Positions 53,560 through 61,981 of a stretch of 64,000 nt of DNA are shown here, piece after piece; within the stretch, counting starts at the first letter, position 1, and each line of letters opens with the position of its first letter. The DNA lies in NCBI GenBank assembly GCA_963695975.1, contig CAVOIB010000001.1:62001-126000 (forward strand). The letters are read 5' to 3'. Position numbers and translations under genes: made by a program. The DNA is from JBBQVZ01 sp963695975. GTDB taxonomy: Bacteria > Actinomycetota > UBA4738 > HRBIN12. Under the pieces are notes generated by a model, which worked only from the letters and a program-made list of their open reading frames with translations, was not told the DNA's origin and ran no database searches.

Positions 53560-53695
53560 CGCGATGCGGAGGGAAGGGATGATTCGAGCGTGGAGGACGA
53601 ACCGCGCCTCACGCGCCTTCAGGTCCTCCAAGCCCTCGGTCTCCTTCTGGACCGTCGAGGGCCGGGTCAGCGCGATCTGATCCGGCGATCGAACT

Positions 53696-54142
53696 TCAGG
53701 CTGGCGGCTGAGGTGCCTCCGGCATCAAGCCGAGTTGGCCCATCATGCCCGCGATGTCGTAGACGCCGTAATGCTCGGTGTTCATGCCGGCGTCGTCGAA
53801 CGTGAACACGTCGATCGCGCCCATCGAGAACGACTTGCCGGTCGGAGGCGCGCCCGTCCCCATCATCCCGACGGTGTCGGTGCCGGTCATCGTGCTGCGG
53901 ACCGCCACTTTGTTCCCGGCGGCGATGACGTCCTCGATCTCGATGTGCATGTCGGGGGTCTGCGCCCGCATCATGTTGAACATCGCGATCGCGCCCGCCT
54001 TGTCGGCAGTGCCGCCCGGCATCGGGGTGCGCTCGACGTAGTCCTCCGACAAGGTCTTCTCGGCGAACCCGATGTCGCCCTCGTTCAGGACCTTCTGGAT
54101 CAGCTCGCGAACGGTCGACGCGTTCTCTTCCGGCGTGGTCAT
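53696..54142 (-). CDS. NTF2/SnoaL-like protein
   Basis: Protein of 148 residues of the SnoaL/ester cyclase type (VRELIQKVLNEGDIGFAEKT, DMHIEIEDVIAAGNKVAVRS, TGTDTVGMMGTGAPPTGKSF). The fold is a cone barrel with a polar pocket; related proteins are polyketide cyclases or orphan hydrolases. The final third is Met- and Pro-rich. It lies four bases from the similar gene upstream and is a diverged tandem copy of it. Confidence 0.75.
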   Translation of the reverse strand: MTTPEENASTVRELIQKVLNEGDIGFAEKTLSEDYVERTPMPGGTADKAGAIAMFNMMRAQTPDMHIEIEDVIAAGNKVAVRSTMTGTDTVGMMGTGAPPTGKSFSMGAIDVFTFDDAGMNTEHYGVYDIAGMMGQLGLMPEAPQPPA

Positions 54143-54146
54143 GTCG

Positions 54147-54587
54147 TCACATCCCTTCCGGGGCAGGCATGGCTCCGAGCTGGACCATCATCTTCGGGAT
54201 ATCCATCTGTGCCCACGTCTCGACGATCGTGCCGTCGTCGGCGTGACGCGAGATCTGGATCCAGTCGAAATCGACGCTCTTGCCGGTCGCCGGCGGACCT
54301 CCCATCGGCATGGCTCCGTCGTTCGTTCCCGTCATCCGCACGTGCGAGACGACCTTTTCGCCTTCGCCGAAGATGTCGAGGATCTCGGTGTCCTTGTCGG
54401 AGAACATCTGGAACGTGCCTTCGTTCGCCATGATCGCGCCCTCGACCCCTGAGGGCAGGGGTCCGGGCTGCGGCGTGTTGGCCACGAAGTCGGGCGCGAG
54501 GCACGCGCGGACGGTGTCGTAGTCGCGGGCGTTGTAGGCGTCCTCGAGCTTCCGAACCAGCTCGACGTTCCGTGCGGCATCACTCAT
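54147..54587 (-). CDS. NTF2/SnoaL-like protein, paralogue
   Basis: Protein of 146 residues with VRKLEDAYNARDYDTVRACL, APDFVANTP and GEGEKVVSHVRMTGTNDG, followed by GGPPATGKSVDFDWIQISRH and ADDGTIVETW. Same fold as its neighbour at 53696 and the same MGGPPATGK-type turn. GGGGAGGG four bases before the ATG. Both may form homo- or hetero-dimers; no substrate can be named. Confidence 0.75.
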   Translation of the reverse strand: MSDAARNVELVRKLEDAYNARDYDTVRACLAPDFVANTPQPGPLPSGVEGAIMANEGTFQMFSDKDTEILDIFGEGEKVVSHVRMTGTNDGAMPMGGPPATGKSVDFDWIQISRHADDGTIVETWAQMDIPKMMVQLGAMPAPEGM

Positions 54588-54781
54588 GGAACCCTCCCCA
54601 GGGTCGGCGTCCCTCCGAAGCTACGCCCGGTCGGTGCCGAAGTGCAAGGTCGCCTCGATGAACGTTCGAGGCGCCCTCTCACGGCCGAATGGTCCTCACC
54701 AAGGAGGTCCGTCGGGTCGTGTGTCGGTCCGCGTCGAGTGCGAACGTGAAGGTGGATGAAGGCGACCCAAGGAGGCACGCC

Positions 54782-55294
54782 ATGCCCACGCAGACGATCC
54801 GAAGCAAGGAGACGACGACGGCCGCTGGGTTGACCAGCGAGCAAGCTTGGCATGCGATCGACAAGGCGTCCTTCGCGGTCCTCAGCGAGGTGACCCTTGG
54901 CGGGGAGCCGCGGTCGAGCGGTGTCGTCTACAAGACCCTCCGCCGGCGGCTGTACGTCGCGGTCGCACCCGACAGCTGGAAGGCGAAGCACGTCGCGGCG
55001 AACGGTCGGGTCGCCGTGACCGTGACGGTGCGCCGGGGCGGGTTGCTGTCGCTCATGGTGCCTATCCCTCCGGCGACCATCAGCTTCCACGCGACGGCGA
55101 CGATCTTGCCGGCGGGCTCACCGCAGCGTCGGGAGACCCTGGAGGAGCTGGGCTCGCTGCTGCCGCCCGAGCGGCGAGATGCCGCCGCGATCATCGAGAT
55201 CGTTCCCGAGGGCACGTTCGTCACGTACGGCCTCGGGGTCCCGCTGTTGAAGATGCGCGACCCGGTGGCCGCTCGCGCACGCGTACACGTCTAG
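54782..55294 (+). CDS. PNPOx-like flavin split-barrel protein
   Basis: Protein of 170 residues with a pyridoxamine-phosphate-oxidase-type split barrel (AFAVLSEVTLGGEPRS-like strand FAVLSEVTLGGEPRSSGVVY, LYVAVAPDSWKAKHVAANGR, VAVTVTVRRGGLL). Such proteins bind FMN, F420 or heme. The Lys/Arg-rich turn after LYVAV may bind the phosphate. AAGGAGG (54769-54775) lies six bases before the ATG. Divergent from the SnoaL pair. Confidence 0.75.
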   Translation: MPTQTIRSKETTTAAGLTSEQAWHAIDKASFAVLSEVTLGGEPRSSGVVYKTLRRRLYVAVAPDSWKAKHVAANGRVAVTVTVRRGGLLSLMVPIPPATISFHATATILPAGSPQRRETLEELGSLLPPERRDAAAIIEIVPEGTFVTYGLGVPLLKMRDPVAARARVHV

Positions 55295-55306
55295 GTGGTG
55301 AGACAC

Positions 55307-55816
55307 ATGACGACCTTGCGGACAACGCCGCCGAGTGCAGGCCCCGCGAAAGGCAGAAAGTTGAACCTGAAGGTGCTCGTAGGAAGCGGAGAGAAGATCG
55401 CGCTCTTCACGTTGCCGTTCCTGATCGTCGGCCTGATCTTGGATGCGGCCTTTGCATCCCTGTTCCAGATCGAGGGCTCATCGACCGCACTCCATGTGCT
55501 CGCCATCGTCCTGTTGATCCCTGGTGTCACGATCTGGATCTGGTCGGTCGTCTTGATCCTGAAGAAGGTGCCTCGCGGAGAACTGATCACGAACGGCCCC
55601 TTCGCCTTGGTGAAGCACCCGCTCTACACCAGCGTCGCTCTTCTGGTGCTTCCAGGTATCGGCTTGCTGTTCGACACGTGGTTGTGGACGTTCATCGGGA
55701 TCGCCCTCTACGTCGGGTCGAGGATCTACTCGCCCGAGGAAGAAGAGGAACTCTCGAGGACGTTCGGTGCGGGCTGGGATGCGTACCGCGCGACGGTGAT
55801 GATCCCCTGGCTATGA
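55307..55816 (+). CDS. ICMT/PEMT-type membrane methyltransferase
   Basis: Membrane protein of 169 residues with four spans. The C-terminal motif GPFALVKHPLYTSVALLVLP and PEEEEELSRTFGAGWDAYRA are signatures of the isoprenylcysteine carboxyl methyltransferase/phospholipid methyltransferase family, the first for AdoMet binding. ATG 55307 is preferred, eight bases after AGGTGG; a GTG at 55295 right after the previous stop is possible. In bacteria the substrates are often unknown; lipids or small amines are likely. Confidence 0.82.
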   Translation: MTTLRTTPPSAGPAKGRKLNLKVLVGSGEKIALFTLPFLIVGLILDAAFASLFQIEGSSTALHVLAIVLLIPGVTIWIWSVVLILKKVPRGELITNGPFALVKHPLYTSVALLVLPGIGLLFDTWLWTFIGIALYVGSRIYSPEEEEELSRTFGAGWDAYRATVMIPWL

Positions 55817-55842
55817 GCAGGGGAACCCGCGCAGGCCTCTGC

Positions 55843-56631
55843 TCAGATCGGGTCCAGGGGGGCAGCTGCGAGGACCTCCTTCGCGGCGTGCATGAGGCTC
55901 GCATCTGTGGGCAGGCTCCGGTCGTCGATGCGCGCGACCCGGGCGATCCCGTGCGAGTTCGTGACGAACGCGCCGTCGAGCGACGCCAGATCCGCCACAT
56001 GGACGGGTTCGTAGCGCCACGCGATGCCCGCCCGGTCGAGCTCCCGCTGGAGCACCTGCATCATGATGCCGCGGAGCGCGGGCGCATCCGGCCAGACGAT
56101 CGCGTCGCCGTCGACGAAGCCGATGTTCGTGATGGCGCCCTCGCAGATGCGGCCGTCCGTCCCGACGAACAGCGCCTCGTGGAAGCCGTTGGCGTGGGCG
56201 AGGCCGGCGTAGTAGCCCTGCCCGAAGCTGGAAGCGTGTTTCAGATGGGCGGCCGGACGCTGATACACGACCGTCTGCAGGCTCTGGGGATCGGCCGGCG
56301 CCGACGCCGGCGGCCGCACGCTGACCACGATGGAGACGTCGTCGGCGGTATCCGACCAGAACACGTTGACGCGGACCGAGGCGTCTGTGATGTCGTCCGC
56401 GAGCGCATGTCCGATCGAGCCGCGGACCCGGTCGCCCTCGAGTTCGACGCCGAACAGTTCCCGCGTTGCGTCGTCGAGGCGAGCGAGGTGGAACTCCATG
56501 CCGAGCGTCTGACGGTCCCTCACCTGCATCGCGGTGAAATGGCCGGAGGCGCTCAGGTCGAGGGTCCAGATCTCCTCGATGGAGGCGGCATGGCCGTCGA
56601 TCTCGACCCGCGGGAGACGAACGTCGCTCAC
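55843..56631 (-). CDS. Class IV aminotransferase
   Basis: Pyridoxal-phosphate enzyme of 262 residues of the branched-chain/D-amino acid/ADC-lyase fold. The PLP lysine is in AAHLKHASSFGQGYYAG (about 130) and the Glu of the cofactor ring in ICEGAITNIGFV, followed by TNSHGIARVARID. The N-terminal half is more diverged than usual, so the branch (BCAT, DAAT or ADC lyase) is not clear. GTG 56631, twelve bases after the FmdB stop, so the pair is co-transcribed. Confidence 0.82.
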   Translation of the reverse strand: MSDVRLPRVEIDGHAASIEEIWTLDLSASGHFTAMQVRDRQTLGMEFHLARLDDATRELFGVELEGDRVRGSIGHALADDITDASVRVNVFWSDTADDVSIVVSVRPPASAPADPQSLQTVVYQRPAAHLKHASSFGQGYYAGLAHANGFHEALFVGTDGRICEGAITNIGFVDGDAIVWPDAPALRGIMMQVLQRELDRAGIAWRYEPVHVADLASLDGAFVTNSHGIARVARIDDRSLPTDASLMHAAKEVLAAAPLDPI

Positions 56632-56643
56632 GGGTGGAGCCTG

Positions 56644-56865
56644 CTAGTGACCGCCGCACATGCAGCTGCCGCCGCAGGCGCAGCCACCGCCTGAGGGCGC
56701 TGAGCTACGGAAGCCGCCGCTCGAGGTCGAGGCGGCGAACATCGAGATCCGGCGCATCACGTGCTCGGACTCGCAGGTCGGGCAGGCGGGTGCGTCGTCG
56801 CTCATCGAACGGAGCCGTTCGAAGAGGTGTCCGCAGTTCCCGCACTCGTACTCGTACAGCGGCAT
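56644..56865 (-). CDS. FmdB-type zinc-ribbon protein
   Basis: Protein of 73 residues beginning PLYEYECGNCGHLFERLRSM with a second CPTCES knuckle, the standard FmdB zinc ribbon. The tail is rich in Gly, Ser and Cys (SGGGCACGGSCMCGG) and may bind another metal. Function in general unknown, often near formamidase or transport genes. TACACT six bases before the ATG predicts a leaderless mRNA. Confidence 0.88.
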   Translation of the reverse strand: MPLYEYECGNCGHLFERLRSMSDDAPACPTCESEHVMRRISMFAASTSSGGFRSSAPSGGGCACGGSCMCGGH

Positions 56866-56871
56866 GCGGGA

Positions 56872-56877
56872 AGTGTA
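56872..56877 (-). promoter_or_regulatory. -10 box TACACT, leaderless start
   Basis: Minus-strand TACACT with six bases before ATG 56865 of the FmdB-type gene. Confidence 0.5.
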
Positions 56878-56890
56878 CGAGGCCGCGGGC

Positions 56891-57265
56891 TCAGAACCCC
56901 CAACGCTTGGGATTGCGCCCCGCGACCGCGACGGTGCCGTGCTTTCCCCTGCCGATCGCGGTGCCTGCCCCCTCCCCGACCCAGGTGCCGCCTCCCGGCA
57001 CGAAGCCGGTCACGACGAGCGGTGCGAGGTCGCCGAAGTCGAACGTGGCCCGGTACAGGATCCTGCCGGGTCGATTGGTCGGCGTCTCCTCGATCGTGAC
57101 CGAGCCGAGCTCCGTGCCGCGCTCCCAGTCGCCGACCAGCTCCCAGACCTTCTCGTCGCTGAACACCCGCTGGCCTGGGCCCGCCTCCTCGAGCGTCCTG
57201 CCCGCGGACACGCGCTCGTCGCTCAGGAGCCGGAAGTCGAAGATCGGTACCCGCTCCTCCGCCAT
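56891..57265 (-). CDS. Allene-oxide-cyclase-like barrel protein
   Basis: Protein of 124 residues. The pattern RILYRATFDFGDLAPLVVTG, VPGGGTWVGEGAGTAIGRGK and the end AVAGRNPKRWGF resembles bacterial allene-oxide-cyclase-barrel-like proteins (lipocalin-type beta barrels). ATG 57265 is chosen because AGGAGG (57273-57278) is seven bases before it; a GTG at 57298 would add eleven residues. Role unknown; small-molecule binding is likely. Confidence 0.6.
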   Translation of the reverse strand: MAEERVPIFDFRLLSDERVSAGRTLEEAGPGQRVFSDEKVWELVGDWERGTELGSVTIEETPTNRPGRILYRATFDFGDLAPLVVTGFVPGGGTWVGEGAGTAIGRGKHGTVAVAGRNPKRWGF

Positions 57266-57342
57266 CGCTGGCCTCCTCACCGTCGCCGATACCACCACAC
57301 CCTAGGCGCGATGGTCGGGGCGAAGCAATGGTCGACCTGACC

Positions 57343-57348
57343 TAGACT
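57343..57348 (+). promoter_or_regulatory. -10 box TAGACT, leaderless start
   Basis: TAGACT with six bases before ATG 57355 of the third cyclase gene; no ribosome site between. Confidence 0.6.
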
Positions 57349-57354
57349 CGCCCC

Positions 57355-60300
57355 ATGCCGGTCTGCGGGTCCTGCGGCCAGGACAATCCCGCGCGAGCGC
57401 GGTTCTGCATGTCGTGCGCGTCACCGCTCGTCGTCGAGGAGCCGGCATCTCATGGGGCGCGCAAGACCGTGACCGTGGTGTTCTGCGACGTCGTGGACTC
57501 CACCCCGCTCGGTGAGCGCTTGGACCCTGAGTCGGTCCGCCAGGTCATGACGGATTTCTTCCGCGAGATGCGCGGTGCGCTGGAGCGCCATGGCGGCACC
57601 GTGGAGAAGTTCATCGGCGACGCCGTGATGGCGGTGTTCGGGGTGCCGCTCCTGCACGAGGACGATGCGTTCCGCGCGGTGCGCGCTGCGCAGGCCATGC
57701 GCGAGGCGCTCGACGGATTGAACGCCGACCTCTATCGGCGGTTCGAGGTCCGCCTGCAGACGCGGATCGGTGTGAACACGGGCGAGGTCGTCGTGGGCGA
57801 CGCCGCCGCGGGCCAGTCGCTCGTGGTCGGCGACGCGGTGAACATCGCCGCCCGGCTCGAGCAGGCCGCGGGAGTGGGCGAGATCCTCTTGGGGTCGGTG
57901 ACCCATGCGCTCGTGCGCGATCACGTCGTGGCCGAACCGACGGAGCCGCTCGAGCTGAAAGGCAAGGCCGGGACCATCGTCGCGCACCGTCTCGTCTCGG
58001 TCGGTGCGGGCCCCGATGCACCAGGCGCTCGGCCGGATCCTCCGCTGGTCGGGCGGGCAGACGAGCTCGAGGTCCTGCGCTCGTCCTTCGAGCGGGCGGT
58101 GCGTGAGCGCAGCTGTGCGATGGTCACGATCCTGGGAGCTGCGGGCGTGGGGAAGTCGCGGCTGGCGCGGGAGTTCGTGCCGTCGCACGAGCCGGGTGCC
58201 CTCGTGCTTCGTGCCCGGTGCCTCCCCTACGGCGACGGCATCACGTTCTGGCCTGTAGCCGACCTCGTGAAGCAGGTCTGTGGGATCGACGACGGCGAGG
58301 GTCGCGCCGAGGCGCGCGCCAAGATCGACGCCGCGCTCAGCGGGTGCGAGGCAGGCCCCCTCGTGGCCGAGCGTGTCGCCGCGGTCACCGGGTTCGCGGA
58401 CTCGACGGCTGGGCTGGAGGAGACGTTCTGGGGGATCCGGCGATTCCTCGAGTGGTCGGGGCGCTTCCGTCCCCTCGTGGTGGTCCTCGACGACCTGCAA
58501 TGGGCCGAGCCCACGTTCCTCGATCTCGTCGAGTATCTCGGGGGATGGAGCCGCGGCGTCGCGATGCTGCTCCTATGCCTTGCCCGGCCCGATCTCACCG
58601 ATCTCCGAACCACCTGGGGTTCCGGCATCCCGAACGCGACGGTGTTGCCGCTCAGTCCGCTCGACGATCTCGAGAGCGAGCGTCTCGTCTCGGAACTGCT
58701 CGGTGGGGAGCGGCTCGACGAACGGGTGTACGCGCGGATCGCGGAGTTCGCGGGCGGCAACCCGCTCTTCCTCGAAGAGATGCTTCGCATGCTCGAGGAC
58801 GACGACCTCCTCCGAAGGCAGGATGGACGCTGGGTCGCGAGCGAGGATCTCGGCGACTTCAGGGTCCCGGAGTCCATCCAGGCGCTCCTGTCCGCGCGAC
58901 TGGACCGTCTCTCGCAAGAGGAGCGCCTGGTGATCCGGGCTGCCTCGGTCATCGGCAAGGTGTTCTGGTGGGGCGCGGTGAAGGAGCTCGCGCCCGAGGC
59001 TATCCGACCGGAGGTCGGCACCGCGCTGCAGACGTTGGTACGCAAGGACCTGATCCGCCCAGAGCGTTCGACCTTCGCGGGCGAGGACGCCTTCCGTTTC
59101 CACCACATCTTGATCCAGGAGGCGGCGTATCGCGGCACGCCGAAGGAGGTCCGGGCCGACCTGCACGAGGCGTTCGCCAACTGGGTCGAGAACGTAGCGG
59201 GCGATCGCGCGACCGAGCTTGAGGAGGTGATGGGTTACCACCTCGAGCAGTCGTACCGCTACCGCGTCGAGCTGGCCCCCGTCGGCGAGCGCGAGCGCGC
59301 CCTAGCGACCCGGGCGGCGCTGCGGCTCGCCCCCGCGGGCATGCGTGCCTTCGAGCGCCGTGACATCCCGGCGGCGTCGGATCTCCTCGGCCGCGCCGAG
59401 GCCCTCCTGCCGCAAGAGAACGCCGAACGCCGGCCCCTGCTGCTCGCGCTCGGCGAGGTGTTGGCCGAGGCCGGCGACCTCAAGCCTGCCGAGGCAGCCC
59501 TGGACGAGGCCGAGACGCTCGCGGAGGAGGCCGGCGACGCCGCGAGCGCGGCCAACGCCGGGATCCTCCGGCTCGTCCTGCTCGAGTCCACCGATCCTCA
59601 GCGCCTGTCCGGCGGGTCGATCCCCGAGGCCGAACGATTGATCGGGATCCTCGACTCGCTGGGGGACGACCTCGGCCTGGCGCGCGCCTGGCGTCTGATC
59701 GGGGACCTGCACTGGAACCACGCGCGTTACGGAGCCGCCGACGAGGCCCTCGCCCGCGCGATCGACCACGCACGCCGCGCCGGCGCGATGCGCGAGGAGG
59801 CCGATGCGCTCGGCCGGTACACCGGGTCGGGCACCTACGGGCCGGCGCCGGTCGAGGAGATCGAACGCCGATGCGACGAGCTCCTGGAGAGGACCACGGG
59901 CTCGGGGTACGAGGCACCCGCCCTCCGGGCGCTCGCCTGGGTCCGGGCGATGCAGGGCCGCTTCGACGACGCGCGTGGCCTCGTCCAACGGGCCCGCGCG
60001 ATCTTCGAAGATCTCGGTCTTCGCCTGCGGTCGACGTTCGTCTCCGAGACCGCCGGCGCGATCGAGATGCTCGCCGGCGACGTCGTCGCAGCTGAGCGCG
60101 AGTGGCGCGCCGGGTTCGACGCGGCCGTGGAGATGGGCGAGCAGGGATTCCAGTCCACGGTCGCGGCGCTGCTCGCCCACGCGCTCCTGCGCCAAGGGCG
60201 TTTGGACGAGGCGGAGGCGATGGTCACGCTCAGCGACCGCGCGGGGGCGGAGGACGACGTGAGCACGCAGGTGATCGGGCGCAGCGCCCAGGCCCGCGTC

Positions 60301-60549
60301 CTCGCCTCGCGTGGCCAGGTCGATGAGGCCGAGCGCGTCGCCCGCGACGCCGTCGAACGTTCCGAGGCGACGGACGATCTGAACATGCGCGCCGACACGC
60401 TCGTCGACCTGGGCGAGGTGCTGGATGCGGCCGGCGACCGTGAGGGCGCTGTATCCGCGTTCGACTCCGCGCTGGGTCTCTACGAGGAGAAGGGGAACGC
60501 GGCAGCGGTGGAGGTCACCCGACGCCGTTGGTCGGCGCTCGAGGGGTAG
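57355..60549 (+). CDS. Adenylate/guanylate cyclase-AAA ATPase-TPR protein (copy 3)
   Basis: Protein of 1064 residues: zinc ribbon (CGSCGQDN...CMSCASP, 4-23), class III cyclase (about 36-225), STAND/AAA ATPase (about 230-560) and TPR region (to the end). The cyclase has all expected residues: metal Asp in FCDVVDST and KFIGDAVMAVFG with the purine-selecting Lys, and VGDAVNIAARLEQ. Walker A is GAAGVGKSRLARE, Walker B LVVVLDDLQWAE. It is the most complete of the three large cyclases. Signal input via TPR/ATPase is the family idea, not shown here. Confidence 0.92.
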   Translation: MPVCGSCGQDNPARARFCMSCASPLVVEEPASHGARKTVTVVFCDVVDSTPLGERLDPESVRQVMTDFFREMRGALERHGGTVEKFIGDAVMAVFGVPLLHEDDAFRAVRAAQAMREALDGLNADLYRRFEVRLQTRIGVNTGEVVVGDAAAGQSLVVGDAVNIAARLEQAAGVGEILLGSVTHALVRDHVVAEPTEPLELKGKAGTIVAHRLVSVGAGPDAPGARPDPPLVGRADELEVLRSSFERAVRERSCAMVTILGAAGVGKSRLAREFVPSHEPGALVLRARCLPYGDGITFWPVADLVKQVCGIDDGEGRAEARAKIDAALSGCEAGPLVAERVAAVTGFADSTAGLEETFWGIRRFLEWSGRFRPLVVVLDDLQWAEPTFLDLVEYLGGWSRGVAMLLLCLARPDLTDLRTTWGSGIPNATVLPLSPLDDLESERLVSELLGGERLDERVYARIAEFAGGNPLFLEEMLRMLEDDDLLRRQDGRWVASEDLGDFRVPESIQALLSARLDRLSQEERLVIRAASVIGKVFWWGAVKELAPEAIRPEVGTALQTLVRKDLIRPERSTFAGEDAFRFHHILIQEAAYRGTPKEVRADLHEAFANWVENVAGDRATELEEVMGYHLEQSYRYRVELAPVGERERALATRAALRLAPAGMRAFERRDIPAASDLLGRAEALLPQENAERRPLLLALGEVLAEAGDLKPAEAALDEAETLAEEAGDAASAANAGILRLVLLESTDPQRLSGGSIPEAERLIGILDSLGDDLGLARAWRLIGDLHWNHARYGAADEALARAIDHARRAGAMREEADALGRYTGSGTYGPAPVEEIERRCDELLERTTGSGYEAPALRALAWVRAMQGRFDDARGLVQRARAIFEDLGLRLRSTFVSETAGAIEMLAGDVVAAEREWRAGFDAAVEMGEQGFQSTVAALLAHALLRQGRLDEAEAMVTLSDRAGAEDDVSTQVIGRSAQARVLASRGQVDEAERVARDAVERSEATDDLNMRADTLVDLGEVLDAAGDREGAVSAFDSALGLYEEKGNAAAVEVTRRRWSALEG

Positions 60550-60563
60550 GACACCGACGCTCT

Positions 60564-61481
60564 CTAGCTTGCCTTGCGGAACCGTTCGAAACGCTCTTCG
60601 AGCAGTATCGGATCGGGTCGTGCCCCTCGCTGCCGGGGCAGCTGCATCTTCTCTCCGTGCACGCCCTGGAGGGTGTGTCGCAGCGTAGGCCCATCATGCT
60701 CTTCCAGGACGTCATCGCGAACCTGCACGACGTAGTCAGGTCGAATCCCCAGGACGTCGGCGTCGAAGGCGCGGTGGTGAGTCGCGCACATGGCGACTCC
60801 ATTGGGGACAACGGGCTCGCCACCGTCCCGGTCTTCCTTGATGTGGGCTGCATCCAAAAGCTCTGGATGTCGCAGATTGCACAAGGCACACGATCCGCCG
60901 TAGGCGCTCAGCACGCGGATGCGGAATGCCGGCTGATGCAGTCGTCGTCTGACGATTGCCTCGGCGTACTGCCGACGAAGTGCGAGATCGGCGGGATGGA
61001 ACATGCTGTCAGTCCATTGATCGCGCATCTCGTCTTCTAGTGCGACAACGAATTGATGTTGCTCGGGCTCCTCACCGACCAACCACACCGGATACACGGG
61101 CATGTACAAACCTGGACTGATACCCAGGAACCAGATCAGCGGTTTGTTCAGCTCCATCGCGCGGCGCAGGGCCACGTTGTCGTAAGCGGCGTCGTCCGTT
61201 CCGCGCCACTTGTACCGCTGATACCCATCGGGACCGATCCCGTCGTCGTAAGGCCGATCCTGAGGGCGAGCAGCGTAGGTAGTCAGAATGCTCAGGGCAG
61301 CGTCGAGGCCCGTGACCTTGCGGATGCCGCGCATCCGTTGAATGAGCGCGATTCGGTGTCCATCTAGCTCGAACGCCTCCAGCTCTTTGTACGAGACCAC
61401 GCCACCGCCCGCCGATTTGAGCCGGTCGAGATAGGCAAACGCAGTCGAGCGCAAGCGGTCATCGAAGTCGTCCGTGACCAT
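60564..61481 (-). CDS. HNH endonuclease-domain protein
   Basis: Protein of 305 residues. The C-terminal third is an HNH nuclease: CALCNLRHPELLDAAHIKED, then VPNGVAMCATHHRAFDADVL (about 215-265). The N-terminal part (DDRLRSTAFAYLDRLKSAGG, VVSYKELEAFELDGHRIAL) and middle are those of a restriction-type reader seen in stand-alone McrA/HNH proteins. No methyltransferase is adjacent, so a modification-dependent nuclease is a possibility. ATG 61481. Convergent with the cyclase gene with only 14 bases between. Confidence 0.82.
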   Translation of the reverse strand: MVTDDFDDRLRSTAFAYLDRLKSAGGGVVSYKELEAFELDGHRIALIQRMRGIRKVTGLDAALSILTTYAARPQDRPYDDGIGPDGYQRYKWRGTDDAAYDNVALRRAMELNKPLIWFLGISPGLYMPVYPVWLVGEEPEQHQFVVALEDEMRDQWTDSMFHPADLALRRQYAEAIVRRRLHQPAFRIRVLSAYGGSCALCNLRHPELLDAAHIKEDRDGGEPVVPNGVAMCATHHRAFDADVLGIRPDYVVQVRDDVLEEHDGPTLRHTLQGVHGEKMQLPRQRGARPDPILLEERFERFRKAS

Positions 61482-61981
61482 CGGCGAAGTATCTCCCGAG
61501 GGACGAACGAGTCTCAACAACTAGCCCTGGATCGTGACGATCGTCGCAGTTGTTCCCTCGGGATCCTGGCTTGATGGGCGGGTTCTCGAGCAAAGGGGAT
61601 GCGCATGCGACGCCTCTGGCGGCAGCGACTATGGAAACAAGGCACTGTTCGACGTAATCAAGATGTCGTTGATCGATGGTGTTTCGTGTGGCGCGATCCT
61701 GATGCCCCAGCGATACACCACACCCAGAAAGACTTGGGGAGCCCCATACGACAAGGGTCAACGGGATCTGGAAGCACTCCTCGCGCACCAAGCCAGAGTC
61801 AAGTTGCCCCTAGCAGGGATTCTGCTCATCGGCTACTGAATGTGTTAGTTAGTCCCACGACCGTCCACCCCAAGGCGACACCACGGAGGAAGCTGTTCCT
61901 CGTCCGGGTGCCGAGTCGATTAGGCCTGTCACACCAGCGGACGCCGTCTGCTCCGCATCTTCCGATTGTGTGCCTGTCTTG
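61482..61981. other. 500-base stretch without a supported gene
   Basis: Short frames on both strands lack a ribosome site, promoter box and known motif. Base composition looks lower in GC than the neighbours. It may be decayed DNA next to the HNH nuclease gene. No tRNA, hairpin or repeat was seen. Confidence 0.6.

Noticed and set aside
55811..55846. Weak inverted repeat TGAGCAG/CTGCTCA between convergent genes
   Set aside because: Seven pairs with a loop of about 18 bases and no T-run; too weak to call a terminator.
60564..61481. HNH protein as part of a CRISPR or defence island
   Set aside because: No Cas genes, repeat array, methyltransferase or other defence genes are next to it.
61534..61839. 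Possible 101-residue protein between the HNH nuclease and lysE
   Set aside because: No ribosome site, no motif, and competing frames of equal length in the same stretch.
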